Shown: one piece after another, positions 49,401-61,030 of the stretch
Layout of the letters: each line of letters begins with the position of its first letter
Position numbering within the stretch: the first letter of the stretch is position 1
Assembly (NCBI RefSeq): GCF_020921035.1
Contig: NC_063155.1
Coordinates: 31,737,294-31,801,293, forward strand
Length of the DNA: 64,000 bases
Reading direction: 5' to 3'
DNA from: Rhodamnia argentea
Taxonomy: Eukaryota > Streptophyta > Magnoliopsida > Myrtales > Myrtaceae
Notes under the pieces: model-generated
The model's input: the letters and a program-made list of their open reading frames with translations, nothing else
What the model was told of the DNA's origin: nothing
The model's database searches: none
Made by a program: the position numbers and the translations under genes

Positions 49401-52400
49401 TTAAGCCATTAAAACCCATCTACATAGTCATGTAGTGTTTTTCTGATATGAGGAAAAGGAATAGAGCACTATTGTTAAAAAAAATGGGCTGCCAAAATTT
49501 AGACAAGAAAATCTAGGTGAAAAACCAGTCAATAGAAGTAGCAGAGTAAAAGAAGAAGTATTTAACTGCACCTAAATTAGTAAAGATCCATTCAGATTAA
49601 CACATTATATCAACTATGATATGACAGACCACAACTTCAAGTTCAGAAACAGGTCTTTCAGTCATTTGCAGAAGTTGAGGATGAAAAGGAATAACACATT
49701 GTTGCTAGGTCAAACTTCAAGAAAAAGGCCAAACAAAAAGAAAAATCTCCAAGAAAATGGAAGAAAAAATCTTACAGCCTCAAAGAATACATTAAGGTCC
49801 GCAAGCAAGGATTTTATACTACAAGCACATAAAACAACTCTCAATATATCCATGTACACAGCCACAGAGGCTTTCCCTTCTCGCGTGTAGATAGAAAACC
49901 GCAAATTTGTTACTAGAATTAAAGATACAGTGTCTTATTTAATGTATACGGCAAATGCCAAAAACTAATCGAAAGTTGAATTTACTGGGATGTGACAATT
50001 TAACTTGATATTGCTTCACATTCATACCATGATTCTAAGATCTTCTCATACACATCGGCCGCAGCTTTATAGTCACCTGTCCGAGCAAGAAGTCTCCCCT
50101 GTCAACTTAAAGACAGTGCGAGATGATAAGAAGGCAAATGAATAACACACGGTTGGCAAGCCCAATTGATGTTAGCAAGTTCTACAAAAACAGTGAAAGA
50201 CCTCCTTCAAAGCATCAATTTACATATATGATTTCAAGAGATTTAAATCTTTCCTCTTTCACCTCTGTTCTCTCTATGTCCCAGCACTCATAAAGGAAAG
50301 CGATTGAAAGAAAGATTCTGGGCAAAAAAACAAAGAATAAACCCAAGCAAAAAGCAGCTTATGTGTAAGTAGATCTTGATCAGACTTAAGAGCAATTCTT
50401 CACCTTGTTCACAAGTCTGAGTTTCTATCTAAGAAAGTGGCTGCAGAGAACCTGATTTTATGCCATGCCACATATAGATGAAGCATGCTAAATTATGCAC
50501 TTAGAGCTCCTTTCCATCTCCTCTTTGCGGTGTGACGTTACAATAGAATAAACTGGATATCTCTATTTCCTAGAATTCTCTCACCAACTTTTCTTCTGAT
50601 CTCACAAAAATAGATCTCTCATCTGCGTGTCAACAACACATGCACACATGCACGCACAAAACACAACAAAGCACCTAGGGACCACTGGAAAAAGCCGTGC
50701 TGTGCTGAACCACCAACGGAGCAAATTTGTTCAACTTTCCCCACCAATGTGGCCAAGAGTCTTTTCAGGTGGCTGGTCGACACTAGTATCCAAGCCTCCA
50801 AGGAGTAAAGAGATGCCTCAACTAACAAAGTTTGGACTATCACGGTATGACTCTTATCTCATGGAATGAATTTCTTTTAATCAGTAACACTTTCTTATGG
50901 AGAGACGAACATAAAAAAATTAAATCTTTCGAGTATTCTCAAGAATCGATGTGCAACATTACATGAACTAGCAACATCATCATTTGGAAACTGGTCTCCT
51001 CCAAAAAGTTCAATTGTCCTTTCTCAGTAAAACCATAGTCAAGCGTCTTATAAATTCCAAACTTTACATAGTTGAATAGACCTAACTTCAGAGAATAGTT
51101 GTACAACAAAACATTTTTGAAAACAGTAAGAGGAGGGGTCGTGGGGTTCAATTTCTTATCATTCTCATCATCCTGGAGCCATTTCTACCTCTAAAGTGAA
51201 TGATGCAAGGTTTTTCTCCTTTTACTCTTTTAAGAATCATTTAGTATATTTCATCAATATTATAGCCTTGTACTATAAAAAGCTCTACAAGAGGGAAGTT
51301 CAGGAGGTCAGAAAGCTGTCTAGAGTACCTGTATACGTAGCTTATCAACTTCAACCATCAGAAGTGATCCCAAATTTCCTGACAGAATTTCAAGAGCATG
51401 ACCAAACTTATCTTGCTGTTCCAACAAAGAGATGTAGACCATAAGAGCTGCCATGAGATTAAAGTTAGCATTAGGGACGTAAATACATATTCATGGTATG
51501 GCATATAATTTCCTGAACCCGTAAAAAATACCTTCAGGTTCATGCAAGCCATGGGTAGCAACATGCTTCTTCAGCAAGCCCTCTGCTAACAGCAACAGCT
51601 TCTCTCCGCCATTGCCGAAAAGAACCTGTATGAAGAGGTCCTCAATATACAGTCAGAAAGATAAGAATCATCGTAAACCCACGCTTACAGCCATCTAAAG
51701 ATGCTTGTTTCAAGAAAGGGAATCTTCAGATATCCACAAAAAGCAAGTACATCTTAGAAAGCTTTTTCCGTATTGGATTTCATAGTCAAATCCAGATAAG
51801 AGGAGTTTGCATCTCTTTCAGTGCACAGAGTTCTTTTTTATGTACGAAGTTCCCAAAATAGTACGGCCACTTATTTGTAAGTTTTTGGCAACGAAAACCG
51901 AACTACTGCCTGGACATATATGTCGGCGAACTCTTCCCAACATTGCTGAAGAAATTATACTCGAGCTAAAGCACCTTGCTTATGACTGACAACCTCAAAA
52001 GTAAACTTATGCAGAAGAATGATGCCCAGCCGAGCCCATAATTATTGCTCAGTAAACCCTACTATAACCCAAGTTAGATTATATGCATAAGAAGCTGTCC
52101 CTATCATCCCCGTTCAATGACAATTAAGGAGAAGAACGAAAATACTTAGTTTTCGATGATTCAAAACATCCGATGTCCAAATCATCCATGAAAAGTGATG
52201 GCCAATAGTGGAATAAGAGTCATATTACAAACACCTTATACTAATAAATCAGAAGCAAGCAAGCTTTATTGATTCACCATGCTTCCAACCAAATCATGAC
52301 TAGCAGACCTTGTCTTCAAAAGTTTGCTCAAGCTATTGGAATTTCAAAGTTTGGAGCCCACAGTTTGCTTTTGTACCCCTTCTCAAGCCTGTTTCTTTTT

Positions 52401-53666
52401 CTTACTGTGGGTTGGAAATAGACGCAAATAATATCACCCACCAGATAAGTGATCTTTGCAGGAAAGTCAACTAATGTTCATCAATATATGTAAATATCTA
52501 GAGAGGAGGAGGAGAAAGTTCAAACCTGCAGTTGGATGCTACAAACAGCCCAGAGCAAGAATCGTTCTTCACTGGCTATTTTGTACATTTTGATAGCTGT
52601 CTGTAAAAAGGCAGGATAGAAGAAGTAAAGATTGGGCAGTAAGTGCAGGGTAGAAGCAGATAGCGTGATCTGAAAATGCATATTCCAGAAAAATGATAAG
52701 AAAAACCTGTTGTTGCTTCACAAATGAGCTTTCGCGAACGTAGCAGTTGAAAAGCCCCATCATAAGGTCTAAATTGTTTGGAAATTTTGCAGCAGCATGT
52801 TCATAACAGCTAGTAGCCAGGTCGGCTGATAGAATAACGAAGAAGTTAGGCACTGCAGGAACCATTGTATAGTTCTAACATCACGAGCATGTAGAAATTT
52901 GGAAATACTGACAGTGACCAAGTCGCTGGAAGACAATTTGTAATGTACTGAGAGTGAGATCATCCATCAAAGCGGAGTCATTGGAGTGCAGCTGCTCCTT
53001 CGCACTCAAGCAAACAGACAAAGCTTCATCCGACTTTCCCATCCTTTCCAGAACGAGAGCTTTAAGAGACTGCACAACGCGACATGTTATCCAACCGAAA
53101 CCGAGAGCAACTCCAGCCGGTACAGAGAACAAACAAGAAAAGAGAATCCATAAGGCAGTTATGACACTCTCATCTGAGCTGCCGGAGTTCCCACATTGCT
53201 TCACCGGGTACCGAATTATATTTGTAAGCAGAAACCCCGATTAACTGGGCATTTTCTAAGTTTAAAAACCTCATGCCGATAATTAACATCAGCCGAAAGA
53301 AAATCAAGTCTCGAAACAGAACAAGTGTAAAACGAGAATTGTTATCCTAAATATAAAAAAGTGCAGTTTCAGCATCACAGGGCATGGAGCGAAGCGAAAG
53401 GAGTGATGAGGGCAAGAGATAGTCTAATAGCAGAGACGAAGACTCAAAATCAAAAACAAAAGAAGAAGAAGAAGAAGAAGAAGAAGAGGAGTAATTGGGA
53501 CATAGAGATGGGATCTTACAATGATGTAAGGAGAATTGGGGTACTTCCCGAGGAGTGAAGAGACGAGCTTGAGAGCATTCTTGAATTGACGAGAATCAAT
53601 AGCGTCCCATATCGGACGGACTCGCCGCTCCGGTATCCCACCGGCTAGACCGAACTTGGACGCCAT
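37117..53666 (-). CDS. NAA25: NatB auxiliary subunit NAA25 (TCU2-like)
   Basis: Nineteen exons (5' to 3'): 53520-53666, 52913-53069, 52707-52825, 52526-52600, 51532-51625, 51329-51447, 50028-50098, 49094-49235, 48771-48946, 48351-48550, 47910-48040, 46827-46903, 43922-43996, 43603-43795, 42025-42144, 41696-41834, 41491-41531, 38118-38372 and 37117-37824. All are GT-AG, and phases close to 1,012 residues. The start MASKFGLAGGIPERRVRP and helical repeats (KALVLERMGKSDEALSVC; FPNNLDLMMGLFNCYVRE; ARTGDYKAAADVYEKILE; CPDDWECLQHYLDCLLED; VLEFGLTIRR; SADLTFLAYRHRNYSK) are characteristic of NAA25. It scaffolds the catalytic NAA20, and NatB acetylates Met-Asp/Glu/Asn/Gln N-termini co-translationally. 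In Arabidopsis loss alters flowering and growth. Introns 12 and 17 are 2.8 and 3.1 kb because of inserted or duplicated DNA. No lesion is seen. Confidence 0.93.
38775..38851. repeat. Two tandem 39-bp units in NAA25 intron 17
   Basis: The unit starting agtttgtcaaaagagtaaaa and ending ttgagcaagaact occurs twice back to back; the second copy is one A shorter. Intronic and non-coding. Confidence 0.8.
39240..41000. repeat. Old tandem duplication inside NAA25 intron 17
   Basis: Two diverged copies, about 39240-39990 and 40018-41000, share landmarks in the same order: aatgaacttac(t/a)gt..ggttta, gaggctgatgc or gagctgatgcc, accaaacaagtca, tctcatgttacat, aatcctc-ttccaaa, atttggaaaagatctgcatc, ctatgaac/ctgtgaac and gtgatcaaccc/gtgatcagcca. 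It is non-coding. It explains about half of the unusual intron length. Confidence 0.6.
43378..43453. repeat. (AG)n(GGGA)n microsatellite in NAA25 intron 14
   Basis: About 16 AG dinucleotides (plus strand) run into gggagggagg-type repeats. They produce spurious Arg/Glu and Leu/Ser frames on the two strands. Confidence 0.9.
45221..45383 (+). repeat. 41-bp minisatellite inside the TRIM-like element
   Basis: Units starting cgcatcgcttag (45221), cgcatcgcttag (45262), cgcttgatgctac (45303, partial) and cgcattgctcgg (45334) mostly end with a ccacataggc-like motif. The first two are almost identical; later copies are degenerate. Confidence 0.65.
45619..45930 (+). repeat. Complete 312-bp LTR of the TRIM-like element
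   Basis: Bounded by TGTTAG and CTAACA, preceded by a polypurine tract and followed without gap by a tRNA-Met-type primer-binding site. Its first 225 bp match 44737-44962 and its last 86 bp match 46046-46132. A TATA-like run (ataaagcctataaata) lies in part A. Confidence 0.7.
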
Positions 53667-55134
53667 GGCTCTCGCGACGAAGACGGTTTGACGATGATCC
53701 CTTTCCACGAACTGGTTATGGCTGATGAGATGAGCAGGGGTTTAAGCTAGGGTTTCGCTCCACACTCGCTCCACATTAACACAGTATCATCTCCAACTTC
53801 TTCCGTATACTTTTATTTTATTTTTTTTCCCTTATAAATCTAGCTGTTCATTTTCATACCCCGTTTGGTTGTCTTTTCTTTTTCTTTCGGTCAGAAAACA
53901 ACAGATTGACGTGACTTTGCGGTTACTCTTAGGTTGTTCCCCGTGTGTTTGGATGACGGTGCCCATTTAGCATCGTCCTAGCCCTAACTCCGATCCCAGT
54001 CCTGGAATAGGATCACCCGGTTTAGCACTAGAGCTTGAAATTCGGATGCACCTAATTTTGCGTTAAATTTTATATGGCCCAGTGTATTGACAAAGACTAG
54101 ATGGTGTGTAAGGTCCAATCCAGGAATTGAAAATATAGTTTGAAGGAACTATGAGCCATCTTCTTACGGTTTCTTGAAAGTGAAGTTAACCAGCGATATT
54201 AGAAAAAATTATATATGCATCGCTTTTAATTTAAAAACATCAACACTTATATTCTAATGTATCATAATTTTAGATTTGGTATCGATATATGTTTCATACA
54301 TAGCACTCAAAATAATAGGCATTAATGTACTTCGAAGTTTTTCAACTATAAAATTAAGTAACAAAGGACAATAATTTTTTAAGATTTCGCATGATAGTAT
54401 AAATTTAGATTTAATATAATGGTGTCATTGATGTTTGAATGATTGGATTCGATTACACAATCTCTCGAACCATGTCGAGCGTATGATATTAGATGGATAT
54501 AATTACGATAAGCACTAATTGGAAAGGATTTCGAATCGCGTTATTCTTGTTTAGTGAAATAAATGAGAGCGAAAAGGGTGAAAAGCAAAGCAAGATCGAA
54601 CCGGCCGTGTGATCATCGGATGTTGGCAGACTGAGACCGACCGGTGAAAATTTGCCCTTTTCCCACGACTCTCCTCGCGAGTCGCGACTCGCTCATCTTC
54701 ATCTTCATCTTCTTCGGTTTTGCCGTTGGTTTACTTGGTTCCTTGTGCGATGTCCAAAGTCCAGCCATAGAGCCACGTGCAGCTCGTCCTCCATCGGCGC
54801 CATCTTCATCTTCATCTTCATCTTCTTCGGTTTTGCCGTTGGTTTACTTGGTTCCTTGTGCGATGTCCAAAGTCCAGCCATAGAGCCACGTGCAGCTCGT
54901 CCTCCATCGGCGCCTCCCACCTTAGCCTAAGCCCCGCCGCCCCCCCTTCCATGACATACGACTCTCTTTTCTTCCTCAATTCAATTCCATCCTCCTTCGT
55001 CTCCTTCACTTCCCTCGCTTTCACTCCGCTTTCTCTGAACCTCCCCTCGCCCTCCCCCTCCCCGTCTCATTGCTAGATCAGCGAGCGACGCTCGTCCGAC
55101 CTTCCATCCCTGCCTCCGATCGTTTAATTCGAAG
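53667..55134. promoter_or_regulatory. Divergent NAA25/SNX2 intergenic region
   Basis: A 1.47-kb region between the ATGs of two divergently transcribed genes, so both promoters lie here. The SNX2 side carries the duplicated G-box block at 54692-54917. The middle (about 53950-54560) is AT-rich with no recognised feature. Confidence 0.6.
54692..54917 (+). repeat. Near-perfect 113-bp tandem duplication upstream of SNX2
   Basis: Copy 1 is about 54692-54804 and copy 2 about 54805-54917. They agree almost base for base from the (catctt)n start through tcttcggttttgccg to ccatcggcgcc. Each carries a perfect palindromic G-box CACGTG (54774-54779 and 54887-54892). The duplication ends about 220 bp before the SNX2 ATG, so it is in the promoter or 5' UTR. 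Sequence identity implies a recent event or an assembly artefact. Confidence 0.85.
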
Positions 55135-58100
55135 ATGATGGGCTCCGAGAACCAGGGTTTCGAGGAAGCCCACCTCTACGCCTCCAAAGAAGAGATGGAG
55201 TCCCTCGTCCTCGGCGACGCCTCCATATCCTACTCCAACTCCGACTACCGGAGCGCCATGTCCAATTCTCTCTCCGACACCCACCATCCTCTCTCCCCTC
55301 CGATTCTCCCCACTCCCGCCGACTCCGATCCCCTCCTCGCTCCCCCTCCGCCCTACCCCGAGCTTCGAAACCCTAGCTCCCACGACAACTCCTCCTACAT
55401 CGAGCCCCCTTCCTACTCCGATGTCATCTTCAGCCCCTTCGATGGCGACACCTCCTCCGAGATCAATGGCGTCGATAGCCCTAGCCCGAGTTCCGACAGT
55501 CCCATAAGCTTCTCCCGATCTTCCTCCTCTAATGCCGAGTACATCAAGATTACCGTGTCCAATCCCCAGAAGGAGCTGGAGGTCACCAACTCCATCGTGC
55601 CTGGAAGTAACACCTACGTCACGTATTTAATTACGACCAGAACCAACATACCTGAGTTTGGTGCCTCCGAGTTTAGCGTCCGCAGGCGGTTTCGGGATGT
55701 CGTGACCTTATCCGATAGGCTGGCTGAGTCGTACAGAGGGTTTTTTATCCCGCCAAGGCCCGATAAGAGCGTAGTGGAGAGTCAGGTGATGCAGAAACAG
55801 GAGTTTGTGGAACAGAGAAGGGTGGCCCTTGAGAAGTATTTGAGGAGATTGGCGGCTCATCCCTTCATTAAGAAGAGCGATGAGCTGAAGGTGTTCTTGC
55901 AGGTGCAGGGGAAACTTCCCTTGCCGACGAGCACAGATGTTGCTTCGAGGATGCTCGATGGTGCGGTCAAGCTTCCAAAGCAGCTTCTCAGTGAGAGTGT
56001 GGTAGCTCCGCATGAGGTCGTGCAGCCGGCAAAAGGGGGGAGGGACTTATTGAGACTGTTTAAGGAGTTGAAGCAGTCGGTTGCCAATGACTGGGGAGGT
56101 TCCAAACCTCATGTGGTTGAAGAGGATAAAGAGTTTTTGGAGAAGAAGGCGAGGATGCATGATATGGAGCTACAACTAAGCAATGCTTCGCAGCAGGTAA
56201 TTTGTTGCTGTCATATATGTCCAGAATGAACTTTCGCCCCTGGCCATGTATTTGCTATATCTCAAACTGATCTTTGGTTGCTTGATGTTGTGTGCACGTG
56301 CTTAGGCGGAATCATTAGTTAAAGCTCAGCAAGACATGGGGGAAACAATGGGAGAGCTGGGACTGGCCTTCATTAAACTGACAAAGTTCGAGAATGAGGA
56401 GGCCGTGTTTAATTCTCAGAGATCACGGGCAGCTGATATGAAAAATTTGGCAACTGCTGCGGTTAAAGCTAGCAGATTTTACCGAGAATTAAATTTGCAC
56501 ACGGTGAAGCACTTGGTAAGTTCTCCTCCTGTTTTAAGTATTTCAATCTGGCAAATAAGAGACTTTATCTATGATGTTATGAAGGTTCAAAGGTAAAGCT
56601 TTAACTCAAGCATGAAAATTTCATTACCTTTGGCTAATCCCTTTTGTCGAACTAAAAGGACATTACAATATCTCAATATGAATTGCAGGATACCCTTCAT
56701 GAGTACTTGGGTCTCATGTTAGCAGTACACGGTGCCTTCTCAGATCGCACTAGCGCTTTATTGACGGTGCAGACTCTTTTATCAGATTTATCTTCGTTTA
56801 AATCAAGAGCTGAAAAACTGGAAGCGGCGTCATCAAAGATATTTGGTGGTGACAAGTCGAGAATACGCAAGATAGAAGAATTGAGGGAAACTATAAGTGT
56901 CACTGAGGATGCCAAGAATGTTGCAATAAGAGAATATGAGCGGATTAAGGTAACATGTATCGTTATTCACTTGTCTTCATGTGATTGTATTGAGACTTCA
57001 GTGATTGATTTCAAGAGACGGGCCCTTTAACAAGCACAAGAGCTGCTGAATTTTCTGGTTTTGTTTTCTGAGTTTCAAGTTTCTGTCGACTGTTAGGGTA
57101 TCTTTAGTACCTCCGAAGAAACTTTCTTTTGTATAAGGTGGTTCAATTTTAAAATATGCGGAGTTGTTTGTAATATTTTCTTGACAGGCAGAGGCACCAG
57201 TATATTTTTAGCGTTTAGCACTTTCACCTTCAACTGAGGCAGTATTATTGCAGGAAAATAACTGGACTGAACTTGAACGGTTGGATAAGGAAAGGCATGC
57301 AGACTTCTTGAATATGCTGAAGGGGTTTGTTGTGAATCAGGTACGTTGTCTCTTCTTCTTCTGTTGACTGCGAATCTCAGCAGCCGCAAGAATTGTAGCA
57401 ATTGTCTAGTATGGCGCTTCTTATTTGTTGTCTCTCCTCCACTGGTTGCTGTTTGTGGATGCTAGCAAAGAGAAGATGACCCTAAGTACTGATATCTACA
57501 CGTAATTCAAGTACAATAGAATTTGAAAATAGCGGCTATTTTCTGGTCGGATTTGAGTCCAGCAGTATACTCAGCTTTTTGGCTGGATAATTCGACGATC
57601 ACTTGTATGTCATGGTCATGGGCTGTCAACTGTGTAAGATCTATGACGTAGCATTTTTCGACTCTCTAGCTACATCTTGTCTCCATGTAGGCTGTAGTTC
57701 TTGATAACCCTTTAAAGTAGTGTCAGGCAGATCCATTCTTGTCAAATGCCACATAATTCCCGGCAGATTATTTCAGTGGGTATTTTTTTATGGTGCTACT
57801 GAAGTTGCAGTGCATGGATGGAGTGGGTATCTGGAAACACCTTTCACCGCCAACCTTTAGAGGGAGTCTAAGTTAAAAAATAGTTTAAGTTTTGTGCAAG
57901 ATTCCATCACCTTGGTAATTACCAGTGGCATGATTGATTGGAGTTATAAGTTTTGAAGCAACAAATGGTTAAAATGTAGGTGCGGGCTAATTTACAGTCG
58001 TACTGCTGCTAAGTCTAATATTGTGGTTGAGGAAGAGGGTATGCCTTGAAGGAGGCTCTGATGAGTGCCTCCAACAGCGACAATGCATCTGTCTCAGTAG

Positions 58101-60391
58101 AGAGTAGGTGCCTATCAAGTTTTTACCTGTTTCTGTGCTTGCCTCACTAGCCCATGTTTTTGAATTCACAATCGCAAGGACAGATTGCCGTTACCTGTAT
58201 CAACTCAGCCTCTACTATCTGGACTTTGGATTTGAATAAGTAGTTATCTGGCTTAAAATAGCAGGCAAGGTTAATCTCAAGTTCTCAAAGCAATATACAG
58301 ACAAAATCAGGATACTGAACAAGACCAGAATTATAGGCAGGTCATGAGGTCTAATGAGAGATTGCAGTTGGAGCCGTAGTTCCGTGCTTGCCTCACTAGT
58401 CCATTTTTTGAATTCACAACCGCAAGGACACGTTATTGAGCATCGTTTAAGAATAGGAATCAAGATCTCTGTAAATCAATTTGGATTTATGCCGGGAAGA
58501 TCTACCATGGAGGCTATCTTCTTGATAAGACAGTTGATGGAGAGATATCGAAAAAAGAAGAGGGACCTACATATGTTGGTTATTGATCTCGAGAAGGCGT
58601 ATGATAGGGTTCCAAGAAAGGTTCTGTGGTGGATTCTTGAGAAGAAAAAAGTACCTTCAAAGTATGTAGAAGCAATTAAGGATATGTATGATGGTATTAC
58701 TACATGTGTGAAGGCTTGTAATGGCACATCAAGTTATTTTCCAATCACAGTAGGCTTACACTAAGGTTTTGCTTTGAGTCCTTATCTTTTTGCCTTAGTT
58801 ATGGATGAGCTAACAAAAGATATCCAAGATGAGGTGCCGTGGTGTATGCTTTTTGTAGATGATATTGTGCTTATTGATGCGACGAGGGCTGGGATTGGCG
58901 CTAAATTAGAATTATGGAGAAGTGTGTTGGAGTCTAAAGAATTTACATTAAGTCGAAGTAAGATCGAATACATGAAGTGTGAGTTCGACACTACAAGAGG
59001 AGGAGATCAAGAATCCGTGAATATGCTCGGATAGGAGGTACCCAAGAAAGATGCTTTTAGATATCTAGGATCAATATTGCAAAGGGAGGTGAGATTGATG
59101 AGGATGTAAGCCATAGAATTAGAACAGGTTGGATGAAATGGCACAGTGCATTAGGGTTTTTGTGTGATCTCAAAATCCCTCTCAAGCTAAAGGAAAGTTT
59201 TATAGAACAACAATAAGGCCTGCAATGCTATATGGAGCTAAATATTAGCCAGCACAAAGGCAACATAAGCATATAATGAGAGTAGCGGAAATGAGGAGGT
59301 TAAGGTGGATGTGTGGTCATACAAGGATGGATAAGATAAGAAATGAAGATATTCGACGAAAAGTTGGAGTAGTACCGATGGCAAAAAATATTAGAGAACA
59401 TAGATTGAGATGGTGTGGCATATTCTTCGAAGATCCTTATATGCTTCGGTAAGAACAGAAGTTTGTTACCGAGAGCATGACATGAAGAAAGGAAGAGGTC
59501 GGCCGAAACTTACTTGGGGGAAATCGATTGGCGTACGGTTTGTCTTAGGACGGAGTGGAGGAAAGCTATTAATGTTTTGGAGAGGCAGAATTCCTATTAT
59601 TTCTTTTCCCTCAATCGGTTTTGTTTCTATTTTATTTATTTTTGGTTTTATTGTCTGCCGACCCCAATTAGTTTGGAATAAAGGTGATGTTAATGTTGAT
59701 GTTGACAATCGCAAGGACAGGTTGCCATTACCGGTATCAAATCAGCCTCTACTATCTGGATTGTGGATTTGAATAAGTAGTTATCTGGCTTAAAATAGCA
59801 GGCAGGGTTAATCTCAAGTTCTCAAAGCACTGTACGGACAAAATCAGGATACTGAACAAGACCAGAATAGTAGGCAGGTCATGAGGTCTACTGAGAGATT
59901 GCAGTTGGAGCCATAATTCTCCTTCGCAAAGAAGGGAATGTGTCTTTCGTGATATTCACGTAGTCAAAATAAGTGATTCACATTCATTCATTTATTTGAT
60001 TTTTCCTTGGCTACTAATGGCTTTCTGAGACAATTTTGTCCTTGGCTACTAATGGCTTTCTGAGACAATTTTGTCCTTGGCTACTAATGGCTTTCTGAGG
60101 CAATTTTGGAGTAAAATTCTTGGATCGTGGTTATCTTGGATTCACGATCTGATAATCCTTTTATTGGAGTTTCTATGCCAGATGACATGACAGCCTAACT
60201 TAATCAGTCTGCGTACTTTATGTGGTTTAATTAACTTAGATATCTGTTTTTTTTTCCCCCATAGTGCTTTCTAGTTGGATCATGTCTTCTTTGCCTGCGC
60301 AATGTCACAGGTTGGGTATGCTGAGAAAATTGCCAATGTATGGGGGAAGGTTGCAGAGGAGACGAGTGCATATGCGAGAGAGAGCAGTTGA
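55135..60391 (+). CDS. SNX2: Sorting nexin 2 (PX-BAR)
   Basis: Five exons, 55135-56196, 56306-56515, 56689-56949, 57254-57340 and 60311-60391, all phase 0 and GT-AG, encode 566 residues, close to plant SNX2a/b. The N-terminal 130 residues are Pro/Ser-rich and disordered. A PX domain spans about 135-255, with the phosphoinositide-binding RRRF (183-186), IPPRPDKS, and the arginine-rich [18 protein letters not shown]. The C-terminal half is a BAR coiled coil ([82 protein letters not shown]). With SNX1 and the VPS26-29-35 core it works in endosomal sorting. Intron 4 (57341-60310) is enlarged by a duplication and a LINE. ATG codons at 55135 and 55138 are adjacent; the first is used. Confidence 0.93.
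58134..59918 (+). repeat. About 249-bp tandem duplication split by a LINE (SNX2 intron 4)
   Basis: Copy 1 is 58134-58382. Copy 2 starts at 58383 (cgtgcttgcctcactag), runs to about 58430, is interrupted by the LINE, and resumes at 59705-59918. Matching landmarks are gaattcaca(a), cgcaaggaca, cctctactatctgga, ggatttgaataagtag, aaatcaggatactgaaca and gagattgcagttggagcc. The break point in copy 2 identifies the pre-insertion sequence. Confidence 0.8.
58431..59704 (+). mobile_element. Dead, 5'-truncated RTE-type LINE fragment
   Basis: Flanked by acaaccgcaaggaca (58416-58430) and acaatcgcaaggaca (59705-59719), a 15-bp target duplication with one difference. It encodes reverse-transcriptase pieces in order: [31 protein letters not shown] (motif A), [15 protein letters not shown] (motif B, preceded by a stop), [10 protein letters not shown] (motif C), FRYLGSIL and [20 protein letters not shown] at about 58762, TAG at about 59032 and at least one frameshift disable it. 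The endonuclease domain and the 5' part are absent. The 3' end is a typical tail, accccaattagtttggaata followed by gatgtt-like repeats. It is in the same orientation as SNX2. Confidence 0.85.
60005..60109 (+). repeat. Three tandem 35-bp units in SNX2 intron 4
   Basis: The unit beginning ccttggctactaatggcttt starts at 60005, 60040 and 60075. The copies are nearly identical. It lies about 200 bp before the last exon. Confidence 0.9.
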
Positions 60392-61030
60392 ATTATGCAG
60401 TTGTAAATTCAAATCTTTCTGGTTTTCTTACTCTTTAACTGTATCTTGGTCATTGCACTTCTAGGAAAATCGCTCAAGATTCATATATTTAACTAATAAA
60501 GAAAATGGATGAAGTTTATATGTTTCCTCACCCTCGCCTGGTCAAGGAAGAGACTTTATTTTGTTGGAAGGGCTGTTACTCGCATTTGTTAGTGGAGTTG
60601 TAAATTTGAATTGTCCTTTGATATTTGAATTTTTATTTTTTTGGACCAGGTATTCGGATATTTAAGTTCCCAGTTTTGATCTCGAGTTAATTGCATGAAG
60701 AAAAAATGGGAGCATTCAATAGAATGTATTGTTCATTTGGCCTTGGTAACTGATCCTCAAATGCTAAATTTATAATGTATCTGTAAAGAAGAAACAATTC
60801 ATCCCCTTGGCTGACAGCTGACCCTTAATCATCGTTCATGAAATTTCAATTCTAGCCTTGTACAGATTTGATCAATAAACATCATATAATTTACTATATC
60901 AGAGGATCTGGCCATGCTCTCATAAAGTTGAATTTTGAACGAATACTTTCTTCCATTAATATTTGCTAGTTATGTGTAATACCTGCTCCCTTTTTCTTCT
61001 TTGTGCAATGGCATCTAGATCAATGGATCT
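60392..61030. other. Convergent 3' intergenic region of SNX2 and the GDSL gene
   Basis: Contains both 3' UTRs. No other feature was recognised. Confidence 0.4.

Noticed and set aside
58354-59034. Reverse-transcriptase frames in SNX2 intron 4 as a functional gene
   Set aside because: In-frame stops, a frameshift, no endonuclease domain and a TSD-flanked 5' truncation show a dead LINE.
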